Shown: positions 5,402 through 11,656 of the stretch, piece after piece
How positions within the stretch are numbered: position 1 is the first letter of the stretch
Layout of the letters: the number at the start of each line of letters is the position of its first letter
The notes under the pieces: generated by a model
Told to the model about the DNA's origin: nothing
What the model saw: the letters and a program-made list of their open reading frames with translations, nothing else
Database searches by the model: none
NCBI GenBank assembly: GCA_021296375.1
Contig: JAGWAQ010000039.1
Span: 1 to 11,656, forward strand
Reading direction: 5' to 3'
Origin: Alphaproteobacteria bacterium
Lineage (GTDB): Bacteria; Pseudomonadota; Alphaproteobacteria; Puniceispirillales; UBA1172
Length of the DNA stretch: 11,656 bases
Translations under genes and position numbers: made by a program

Positions 5402-7669
5402 ATGGCACAGAATGAAGAGGGCATGGAACTCGATATTTCCGATGAGCTGATTGCCGAACGTCGTGCTGGCGACCCGGGGGATACCCCTGAAGACATGCAT
5501 CCGATCATGCGGTTCATTGTCGGCAATATCGATATCATGAACAACTGGGTCGGCAAGCTGACCTGCCTGATGCTGGTGCCAGTGATCGCCGCCATGATCT
5601 ATGAGGTCGTGGCGCGCAAGCTGTTTATCGCCCCCACCGACTGGGCCTATGACACGAGCCGGATGTTCTCCGGCGCGATGTTTATGCTGGGTGCCGGTTA
5701 TGCGCTGATGCGCGGGGTTCATATCCGGGCGGATTTCCTGTTCCGGAACTGGTCGCCAAAAACCCAGGCCATGGTGGATGGTGTGCTTTACCTGCTGTTC
5801 TATTTCCCCGCCATGCTGTTTTTCTTCTGGGTGTCGGCGGAATACACCTACAAAGCCTGGGTGACATGGGAACGGTCGATGGACACGGCCCTGATGGCGC
5901 CATTGGCGCCTGCCCGTACGGCCATGCCTGTCGGCGCTTTCCTGCTGTTGCTGCAAGGGGTGGCGGAATTCCTGCGCGCGTATCACCAGCTCGGCAAAGG
6001 CACGATCCAGACATGGATCTTGCGGCTTCTGCCTGTTTATGTGGTGGTGCTGTTTGCGATTTTCTCCAACAGCCTGTTCCCGGGGTTCTTCAGTTTTGAA
6101 ATGATCTTTGGGGACGTGTTTGACGGCAGCCTGAAAGGCATGGGCGGCCTGTCAACGGAAATGATCGGGGTTATCATGATCGCCGTGATGCTGTTGGCGA
6201 TCTTTGTCGGTTTCCCGATTTCCTTTACCCTGATTTTCCTGGGCTTTGCTTTTGGCGCCTGGGGTTTTGGCGGCAAGCTGGTGTTCTACCTTCAGACCTT
6301 GCAGTTCAATAACGTCATGCTGGAACAAACCCTGGCCGCGGTGCCGCTGTTTGTCTTCATGGGGATCATGATGGAACAAGCCGGGCTGATGGAACGTCTC
6401 TTCACCTCGGTTCAGCTGATGCTGTCACGGACCCGCGGTGCGCTTTATCTAGCGGTGCTGTTTGTGTCGACCATTTTTGCGGCGGCAACTGGTATCGTCG
6501 GGGCGTCGGTGACTATTCTCGGGATCATGGCGGCAAAGACCATGAACCGGTCAGGTTATGATGTCCGCCTCGCGGCAGGGACGATCACCGCCGGCGGTAC
6601 CCTCGGGATTCTGATCCCGCCCTCAATCATGCTGGTGGTGATGGGGCCGGTGCTGGAAGTGCCGGTGACGGATCTGTTCTCCGCGGCGATTATCCCGGGC
6701 ATTATGCTGGCGGCGATGTACGCCGGTTATGCGCTGATCCGCTGTTGGCTGAACCCTTCGCTGGGGCCGATCCTGCCGCCGGAAGACCAGCCGAAAACAT
6801 CACCTTACTACTGGCTTGAAGCGGTGCTGGTGATTGCCTCGATCATCCTGTTCTTCACCTTGATCATCATGGCGTTCTCCGGTTCGCTGGCGGGTTTCTT
6901 CCCGTTCTCGTCGCTGGTGATCCCGTTGGCCTGGATGGCGATCATGTTCTACGGCTCGCGCTGGATTCGTGACGCCAAGCCTGCCGGGTTCTATTTCTCG
7001 GACCTGTGGTATGAATTCTTCATGGGTCTGGTGCCGCCTTCAGCCCTCGTGGCCTTTGCCCTTGGGTCGATCCTGTTCGGCTGGGCAACGCCGACTGAAG
7101 GCGCGGGTTGTGGTGCCTTTGGTGCCTTGGTGCTGACATTGGCTTACCGCAAGCTGACCGTGGGCAAGTTCTACGAAGCGCTGATCAAGACGCTGGAAAT
7201 CTCGGTCTTGATCCTGTTCCTCGTGGCGGCGTCCAACTTCTTTGGTTCGGTGTTCTCGCGTCTCGGGACCCCAACCATGATGACGGAATTCCTGCTGGCG
7301 TGGGACCTGTCCCCGACCATGGTGCTGATCATTGTCATGGCGCTGATCTTCCTGCTCGGCTGGCCGCTGGAATGGGTGCCGATCGTGCTGATTATCGTGC
7401 CGATCCTGATCCCGGTGCTGGTCAAGCTGGACATTAACCTGACGTGGTTCGGGATTCTGGTTGCGGTCAATCTGCAGACAGCCTGGCTCAGTCCGCCGGT
7501 GGCCTTGTCGGCGTATTTCCTGAAAGGCGTTGTGCCGGAATGGGACCTCAAGGATATCTACCTTGGCATGATGCAGTTCATGGTCATCCAGATGATTGGC
7601 CTGATCCTGATCTTCATCTTCCCGGATATCGCCCTCTGGTTGCCTGAATATATCTATGGCAATAAATAG
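5402..7669 (+). CDS. dctQM: TRAP transporter fused permease DctQM
   Basis: The single 755-residue polypeptide joins the small (DctQ) and large (DctM) TRAP membrane subunits. ATG 5402 is chosen because GGGGAG lies about 7 bases upstream; starts further upstream fall in the hairpin. The first 35 or so residues are acidic and soluble. DctQ covers about residues 40-200 (WAYDTSRMFSGAMFMLGAGYALMRGVHIRADF). After a linking membrane segment, DctM runs from about 240 to the end, with VPLFVFMGIMMEQAGLMERL, GIVGASVTILGIMAAKT, GGTLGILIPPSIML (near 398), GWATPTEGAG (near 559) and NLQTAWLSPPVALSAYF (near 689). About 70-100 extra residues with added membrane spans lie between about 450 and 555, as recalled for FcbT3-like large subunits. 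It imports the DctP-bound solute using an ion gradient, typically Na+. It stops at TAG, 8 bases before the dehydrogenase gene. Confidence 0.94.
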   Translation: MAQNEEGMELDISDELIAERRAGDPGDTPEDMHPIMRFIVGNIDIMNNWVGKLTCLMLVPVIAAMIYEVVARKLFIAPTDWAYDTSRMFSGAMFMLGAGYALMRGVHIRADFLFRNWSPKTQAMVDGVLYLLFYFPAMLFFFWVSAEYTYKAWVTWERSMDTALMAPLAPARTAMPVGAFLLLLQGVAEFLRAYHQLGKGTIQTWILRLLPVYVVVLFAIFSNSLFPGFFSFEMIFGDVFDGSLKGMGGLSTEMIGVIMIAVMLLAIFVGFPISFTLIFLGFAFGAWGFGGKLVFYLQTLQFNNVMLEQTLAAVPLFVFMGIMMEQAGLMERLFTSVQLMLSRTRGALYLAVLFVSTIFAAATGIVGASVTILGIMAAKTMNRSGYDVRLAAGTITAGGTLGILIPPSIMLVVMGPVLEVPVTDLFSAAIIPGIMLAAMYAGYALIRCWLNPSLGPILPPEDQPKTSPYYWLEAVLVIASIILFFTLIIMAFSGSLAGFFPFSSLVIPLAWMAIMFYGSRWIRDAKPAGFYFSDLWYEFFMGLVPPSALVAFALGSILFGWATPTEGAGCGAFGALVLTLAYRKLTVGKFYEALIKTLEISVLILFLVAASNFFGSVFSRLGTPTMMTEFLLAWDLSPTMVLIIVMALIFLLGWPLEWVPIVLIIVPILIPVLVKLDINLTWFGILVAVNLQTAWLSPPVALSAYFLKGVVPEWDLKDIYLGMMQFMVIQMIGLILIFIFPDIALWLPEYIYGNK

Positions 7670-7677
7670 GGGCTGAC

Positions 7678-8667
7678 ATGAAAGCACTGGTCTACACCTC
7701 TCCACTTGAAAGCCGCGTCATGGATGTTGACGCGGCGGTGGCGAGGGCAGGGGAGTCGGTTGTTGATCTGGCCTTCTGCGGGATTTGCGGTTCTGACATG
7801 CATGCCTGGCATGGCCATGATGACCGCCGTGTGCCGCCGCTGGTGCTTGGCCATGAAGCGGTGGGGACGGTTGCCACTGGCGAAATGCAGGGCCAGCGTG
7901 TGGCCATCAACCCGTTGATGACCTGCGGGCAATGCCCGGCTTGCGTCAGTGGGGCGACCCATCTTTGCCCGGAACGTGAGATGATCGGCATGAAACGCCC
8001 TGGCGGATTTGCCGAACAAGTGGCGATCCGAACCAGCAACCTGTTTGCTATCCCCGACCATCTGAAGTTTGAGGACGCGGCCCTGGCGGAACCACTGGCC
8101 TGCTGTGTTCACGCCATCAGGTTGCTGACGGCAGATTACACCCGTGCCCATGACCGCCGGATGGTGGTGCTGGGGGGCGGGGCGATCGGCCTTCTGTCGG
8201 CGATGGTGGCGGTGGCGGCGGGCTATACAGATGTCTGGATTGCCGAAACCAATCCGATGCGGCGTGAAATGCTGGAATCCTGCGTTAACGCCAAGTCCTA
8301 TGACCCTCTGGAAACCTCCCCTGACGACAAGCCGATCCACTATGTGCTTGATGCCGTGGGGACAGGCATCACCCGCAAATCCAGCACGGCGTTGATCGCC
8401 CCTGGCGGATTTATTGTGCATATCGGGCTGCAGGACAATGAACCGGGGCTTGATACCCGCTACCTGACCTTGCAGGAAGTGACCTTTATGGGAACCTATT
8501 GTTACACGGACGCTGATTTTGCCGAGGCATTAAGCCTGTTGGCTGAAGGGACGATCAGCGGTGAAGGATTTACAGAAATTCGTCCCCTGGATGATGGCGC
8601 TTCCGGTTTTCTTGATATTCACCATGGCAAGGCGCCACCGAAGATCATCCTTGATACAACCACTTGA
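7678..8667 (+). CDS. Zinc-dependent medium-chain alcohol/polyol dehydrogenase
   Basis: This 329-residue cytosolic protein belongs to the MDR superfamily, like sorbitol, L-idonate and threonine dehydrogenases. Catalytic zinc ligands are C37 (FCGICGSD), H59 and E60 (GHEAVG). The structural zinc site is complete: C83, C86, C89 and C97. The Rossmann fold shows GGGAIG at 166-171, with E190 ending the second strand, which predicts NAD+ over NADP+. It is somewhat shorter than the usual 340-350 residues. It sits 8 bases after the permease stop with AGGGG as its ribosome site, so it is almost certainly co-transcribed with the transporter and likely oxidises the imported compound or its enantiomer. DHPS loci carry accessory dehydrogenases that interconvert DHPS stereoisomers, which fits, but the substrate cannot be read from sequence. 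Confidence 0.9.
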   Translation: MKALVYTSPLESRVMDVDAAVARAGESVVDLAFCGICGSDMHAWHGHDDRRVPPLVLGHEAVGTVATGEMQGQRVAINPLMTCGQCPACVSGATHLCPEREMIGMKRPGGFAEQVAIRTSNLFAIPDHLKFEDAALAEPLACCVHAIRLLTADYTRAHDRRMVVLGGGAIGLLSAMVAVAAGYTDVWIAETNPMRREMLESCVNAKSYDPLETSPDDKPIHYVLDAVGTGITRKSSTALIAPGGFIVHIGLQDNEPGLDTRYLTLQEVTFMGTYCYTDADFAEALSLLAEGTISGEGFTEIRPLDDGASGFLDIHHGKAPPKIILDTTT

Positions 8668-8688
8668 GCTGGGCAAAGGAGCTGTCTT

Positions 8689-9057
8689 ATGACCCGAACC
8701 GCTAAACTGATCACCCTCGTGATGATGGTGTTTGCCGCCATCTTGCCTGTCCAGGCCGCCAAAGCGGATTTCATTAATGGCGATAATCTGCGCCTTTACT
8801 GCGCATCGCAAAACCCGAGTGATGAGGCGATTTGCATCGTTTACATCACCGGCGCGGTGGACGCGTTCACCACGGCGGAACTGATTGCGGAAAAAACATC
8901 TGGCGTCGCGCCGACGATCTGCCTGCCGGAAGACACCGGCCCTGACGCTTTGAAAATTGTTGTCCAGCGATGGATGGAACGCCCTGAAGCCAATCTCGAC
9001 TTCGCCGCAACGCTGGTGATCCTCGGGGCGGTGCAGGACGCCTACAGCTGCTCGTAA
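8689..9057 (+). CDS. Small secreted protein, Rap1a/Tai-like family
   Basis: This 122-residue protein starts with a Sec signal peptide (MTRTAK, hydrophobic core, probable cleavage after A26 in AKA-D). The mature part follows the Rap1a/Tai immunity-protein pattern: F-x-x-GDNLRLYC, then CIVYITGAVDA, an ICLPE segment, a helix like IVVQRWMERPEANL, and AATLVILGAVQDAYSC at the end. Four cysteines (38, 49, 78, 121) would make two disulfides in the periplasm. Serratia Rap proteins neutralise type VI secretion effectors, but many family members are orphans of unknown role; no effector or T6SS gene is present here. The gene has a clear AAAGGAG ribosome site and sits 21 bases after the dehydrogenase stop and 20 bases before the asparaginase start. 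Family assignment is from recalled pattern. Confidence 0.75.
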   Translation: MTRTAKLITLVMMVFAAILPVQAAKADFINGDNLRLYCASQNPSDEAICIVYITGAVDAFTTAELIAEKTSGVAPTICLPEDTGPDALKIVVQRWMERPEANLDFAATLVILGAVQDAYSCS

Positions 9058-9077
9058 TCCGTTAAGGGCCGCCTGAT

Positions 9078-10091
9078 ATGCAATTGCCGCATCATGACAC
9101 GTCGCCTGCTCGCGTGGAGGTCAGGCGCAATGGCGCGCGGGAAAGCGTCCATCTCGTTGATATCGCGGTGGTTGACCCTGACGGCCAGGTGATCCTCGGG
9201 TGCGGGGATGTCGAAAGCCATGTCTTCCCCCGTTCCGCCATGAAGCCGCTGCAATCGATTGCGCTGGTGGAGGCCCTGGCCAATTCCGCGGCTGGCCCTG
9301 AATTAACCGCCGATGAACTGGCCTTGATCTGCGCCAGCCATAACGCGGAAGACATGCATGTCACCGCTGTTCATGATCTTCTCGGCAAGTTTGGTCTTGA
9401 TGCCCGTCTGTTGACCTGCGGGGCCCATTGGTCGATTGACCCGGCGACATCAATCGCCCAGGCAAAATCGATGGAATTTCCCACCAAAGCCCATAACAAT
9501 TGTTCGGGCAAACATGCCGGTATGGTGGTGCTGGCGCAATTGATGGGGACCTCGGCGGATGGCTACGCCGCCCTCAACCATCCCGTGCAGCAGCGTATTC
9601 TGGGCGTGCTTGAACAGATGACCGGCCTTGATTTGATGCAGTTCCCCCATGGAATTGATGGCTGTGGTGCGCCGGCGCTTTCAGGCCCGCTGGGCAATTG
9701 GGCGCGGGGGTTTGCGGTGTTTGCTGATCCCGCCGGGGTAAGCGATGAGCGGGCCAGGGCGATCGCCGCTCTTCGTCAGGGCATTGCCGCCAGTCCCAAG
9801 ATGATCGCCGGAACAGGACGTGCCTGCAGCATGGTGGCGGAAGTTTATGGTGACGCGATGACCGTCAAGGTCGGGGCGGAAGGGGTTTACGCGGCGGCGT
9901 TCCACAACCTTGGGCTGGGGATGATGCTGAAGACCCGTGATGGCAACCGCCGTGGCGCGGAAGCGGCCCTTGGCGCGGTGATCGCGGCGCTTGGTTTTCC
10001 GCCCGATGATCGCCTGACGCCGTTTTTTGCCCCTGTTCTGCGTAATTGGGCAGGGGATGAGGTGGGGACCATCACGGTTTGCCTGAATTAG
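9078..10091 (+). CDS. L-asparaginase, Rhizobium etli (class 3) type
   Basis: This 337-residue protein belongs to the Asparaginase_II family, unrelated to the E. coli AnsA/AnsB fold. The serine-lysine catalytic set of the R. etli enzymes has clear counterparts: S53 and K56 in PRSAMKPLQ, S87 in CASHN, and K264 in VKVGAEGVY. The zinc-site residues are also present: C142 and K145 in NNCSGKHAG, and C196 in GIDGCGAP. No signal peptide is visible, so the enzyme is cytosolic and hydrolyses asparagine to aspartate and ammonia, or acts on a related amide. AAGGG precedes the ATG by about 9 bases. It follows the Rap1a-like gene by 20 bases and probably ends the dctP-led operon. Why it sits in a transport/oxidation locus is unclear. 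Its TAG stop lies within the first copy of a 19-bp tandem repeat. Confidence 0.92.
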   Translation: MQLPHHDTSPARVEVRRNGARESVHLVDIAVVDPDGQVILGCGDVESHVFPRSAMKPLQSIALVEALANSAAGPELTADELALICASHNAEDMHVTAVHDLLGKFGLDARLLTCGAHWSIDPATSIAQAKSMEFPTKAHNNCSGKHAGMVVLAQLMGTSADGYAALNHPVQQRILGVLEQMTGLDLMQFPHGIDGCGAPALSGPLGNWARGFAVFADPAGVSDERARAIAALRQGIAASPKMIAGTGRACSMVAEVYGDAMTVKVGAEGVYAAAFHNLGLGMMLKTRDGNRRGAEAALGAVIAALGFPPDDRLTPFFAPVLRNWAGDEVGTITVCLN

Positions 10092-10115
10092 ATTATTTTG
10101 CCTGAATTGGATTAT
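10078..10115 (+). repeat. Imperfect 19-bp tandem duplication at the asparaginase 3' end
   Basis: TTTGCCTGAATTAGATTAT (10078-10096) is followed directly by TTTGCCTGAATTGGATTAT (10097-10115), differing at one base. The first copy contains the asparaginase stop codon TAG; the second has TGG in that place. This looks like a small local duplication. Confidence 0.85.
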
Positions 10116-10279
10116 ATTGTCGGGGTTTAGTATTGATTTCGCCGAATTGATATCGGATACTCATGCTGCTCTTACATGAGCATATAAAGACCTTTCCCCC
10201 GTGCACATGCACTCAATTGCAAGAACGACACCTGCGGGCATTTTTTCCTAGAGGTTCGGTATATTTACTGGAGACGATC
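10092..10279 (+). promoter_or_regulatory. 188-bp leader of the HpsN-like gene
   Basis: This gap has no convincing gene. Besides the second repeat copy it holds a CTCATG/CATGAG dyad (10160-10165 and 10175-10180), immediately followed by TATAAA (10183-10188), which could be a -10 box, and a GTGCA/TGCAC dyad (10201-10212). No good -35 box is seen 16-18 bases before TATAAA, so the promoter would be activator-dependent or non-canonical. The length and dyads suggest the HpsN-like gene has its own promoter. Confidence 0.45.
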
Positions 10280-11572
10280 ATGGCGATCACTTACCTGAAG
10301 AAGGCTGACAAGACCCCATTGACGGGGACGGATGAAACCCAGGCCATTGTCAGCGAAATGCTGGCCAAGCTGGAAGCTGAAGGTGAGGCGGCGGCGCTTC
10401 AATATGCCCGTGATCTTGATGGTTACGAAGGTGAGGCTATTGTCACCAAGGAGCAAATCAAAGCTGCGGCTGATAAGGTTTCATCACAGTTGAAGGATGA
10501 CATCCAGTTTGCGCTTGATCGTGTCCGGACCTTTGCCGAAGCGCAGAAAGCCTCTATCTCGTCTTTTGAAACTGAACTGTCCCCGGGCTTGTGGGCTGGC
10601 CAGAAGCTGATCCCGATTGAAACCGCGGGTTGTTATGTTCCCGGTGGCCGTTACGCGCATGTTGCCTCCGCCATTATGTCGATTGCGACGGCAAAAGTTG
10701 CTGGTGTTGAAAATATCGTGGCCTGTTCTGCCCCGCGCGGTAATGACGGGCCAAATCCGGCGATCCTTTATGCCATGGATCTCTGTGGTGCTGACACCAT
10801 CCTTTCCCTCGGCGGGGTTCAGGGTATTGCGGCGATGGCTTTTGGCTTGTTCACCGGCAAGAAGGCCCGCATCCTTGTTGGCCCGGGCAACCGCTTTGTG
10901 GCCGAAGCCAAGCGCATGCTGTTTGGCCGTGTCGGGATTGACATGTTCGCCGGCCCAACGGAAATCGCCATTATCGCTGACGACAGCGCGGATCCTCAAG
11001 TGGTGGCCGAAGCCCGCGTGTACCAGGCTGAACATGGGCCAGATTCCCCGGCATGGTTGTGCACCACCTCCCAAAAACTGGCCGATGATGTCACCGCCCT
11101 CATGCCTGGCCTGATCGATGCCCTGCCGGAAACAGCCCGCAACGCGGCGACCATCGCCTGGCGCGATTATGGTGAGATTATCCTGTGTGATACCGATGAG
11201 GAAATGGCGCAAGTTTCAGACGAATACGCCGCCGAACACCTTGAAGTCCAGACGCGCAACGACGACTGGTTTACCGATCGTTTGAAGAACTATGGCTCGC
11301 TGTTCGTGGGTGAGGAAACCACCGTCAGCTATGGCGACAAATGCTCAGGCACCAACCACATTTTGCCGACCAAAGGCGCCGCCCATTACACCGGTGGCCT
11401 GTCTGTCCACAAGTTCATGAAGGTGGTCACCACCCAGCGCATGACCCAGGAAGCCAACCGTGAAGTCGGGGCCGCCGCCGCCCGTATCTCCCGCCTTGAG
11501 GGGATGGAAGGCCACGCCCGCTCCGCTGATGTGCGCTTGCGCAAATACTTCCCTGGTGAAAACCTCGGTTAA
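10280..11572 (+). CDS. hpsN: HpsN-like sulfopropanediol 3-dehydrogenase (HisD superfamily)
   Basis: This 430-residue zinc enzyme has the histidinol dehydrogenase fold, but its segments match HpsN, the DHPS dehydrogenase of Cupriavidus and roseobacters: the MAITYLKKADKTP start, ETAGCYVPGGRYAHVASA, GDKCSGTNHILPTKGAA and GGLSVHKFMK. The catalytic and zinc residues of HisD all have counterparts: Q249 and H252 (YQAEH), E319 and H320 (AEHLEV), D353, H360 (NHILPT) and H412 (MEGHARSAD). HpsN oxidises (R)-DHPS to (R)-sulfolactate with two NAD+. No histidine biosynthesis genes are nearby, which argues against true HisD. ATG 10280 has GGAG 6 bases upstream; an in-frame ATG at 10163 would add 39 unlikely residues. 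The upstream TRAP transporter and zinc dehydrogenase fit a sulfonate-diol role. A related substrate cannot be excluded. Confidence 0.8.
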   Translation: MAITYLKKADKTPLTGTDETQAIVSEMLAKLEAEGEAAALQYARDLDGYEGEAIVTKEQIKAAADKVSSQLKDDIQFALDRVRTFAEAQKASISSFETELSPGLWAGQKLIPIETAGCYVPGGRYAHVASAIMSIATAKVAGVENIVACSAPRGNDGPNPAILYAMDLCGADTILSLGGVQGIAAMAFGLFTGKKARILVGPGNRFVAEAKRMLFGRVGIDMFAGPTEIAIIADDSADPQVVAEARVYQAEHGPDSPAWLCTTSQKLADDVTALMPGLIDALPETARNAATIAWRDYGEIILCDTDEEMAQVSDEYAAEHLEVQTRNDDWFTDRLKNYGSLFVGEETTVSYGDKCSGTNHILPTKGAAHYTGGLSVHKFMKVVTTQRMTQEANREVGAAAARISRLEGMEGHARSADVRLRKYFPGENLG

Positions 11573-11592
11573 ACGGGGGTATCCTGAACATG

Positions 11593-11619
11593 AAAAAGCC
11601 CCCATACGGGGGCTTTTTT
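11593..11619 (+). terminator. Strong symmetric (bidirectional-type) intrinsic terminator
   Basis: AAAAAGCCCCC (11593-11603) and GGGGGCTTTTT (11608-11618) form a perfect 11-bp stem with an ATAC loop and a T-run. It lies 20 bases after the HpsN-like stop. The A-tract on the other side means it could also terminate transcription coming from the right. The remaining 37 bases of the window hold nothing I can assign. Confidence 0.93.
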
Positions 11620-11656
11620 AATGGCCGGGTGTCCGTCCCAAAAAAGAGCCGGCATA

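Noticed and set aside
7040..7705. Long minus-strand open frame opposite the permease gene
   Set aside because: It is rich in His, Gln, Asp and Arg, as expected for the antisense of a membrane protein gene.
10163..10279. 39-residue N-terminal extension of the HpsN-like protein from an upstream ATG
   Set aside because: The extension overlaps the dyad and possible -10 box, has no ribosome site and resembles nothing; ATG 10280 has GGAG at good spacing and a family-typical start.
10280..11572. Annotation as histidinol dehydrogenase of histidine biosynthesis
   Set aside because: No his genes are near, and the segments around the active site match the HpsN type rather than biosynthetic HisD.
11618..11656. 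3' end of a convergent gene on the minus strand ending with TAA at 11620-11618
   Set aside because: Only 12 codons are visible and all three minus frames are open to the edge; the symmetric terminator hints at such a gene, but this cannot be supported.

Overview
The window looks like chromosomal DNA of a marine-type alphaproteobacterium. This is an inference from moderately GC-rich coding DNA, alphaproteobacterial-style TRAP transport genes, a Rhizobium-type asparaginase and an HpsN-like dehydrogenase; no rRNA or other marker gene is present to fix the taxon. There are no tRNA, rRNA, CRISPR, IS or phage features.

Left part (1-1667, minus strand): a tightly packed three-gene unit reading leftward. 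An IclR-family regulator is followed by an IMPACT/UPF0029-family protein and a glutathione S-transferase cut by the window edge. Both junctions are 4-base ATGA stop/start overlaps. A 170-bp AT-rich divergent promoter region (1668-1837) carries several TGTCA half-sites, including an 8-bp perfect dyad, and separates this unit from everything to the right.

Right part (1838-11572, plus strand): a GMC-family FAD oxidoreductase that is full length except for one in-frame TAG at 2099-2101; a TerC-family membrane protein whose start overlaps the GMC stop; a leader with an 11-bp perfect inverted repeat; a TRAP solute-binding protein; an intercistronic hairpin; a fused DctQM TRAP permease; a zinc-dependent medium-chain dehydrogenase; a small secreted Rap1a/Tai-like protein; a Rhizobium-type L-asparaginase; and, after a 188-bp leader, a HisD-superfamily dehydrogenase most like HpsN (sulfopropanediol 3-dehydrogenase). 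A strong symmetric terminator follows at 11593-11619.

Working model (inference): an IclR-controlled uptake and oxidation locus for a small polar, possibly anionic, polyol. The solute-binding protein captures it, DctQM imports it, and the zinc dehydrogenase, the HpsN-like enzyme and, if made, the GMC enzyme oxidise it. The HpsN-like protein makes 2,3-dihydroxypropane-1-sulfonate (DHPS) the leading candidate, but no sulfolactate lyase or sulfite exporter is visible here, so the substrate remains unproven. TerC, the Rap1a-like protein and asparaginase are not explained by this model.
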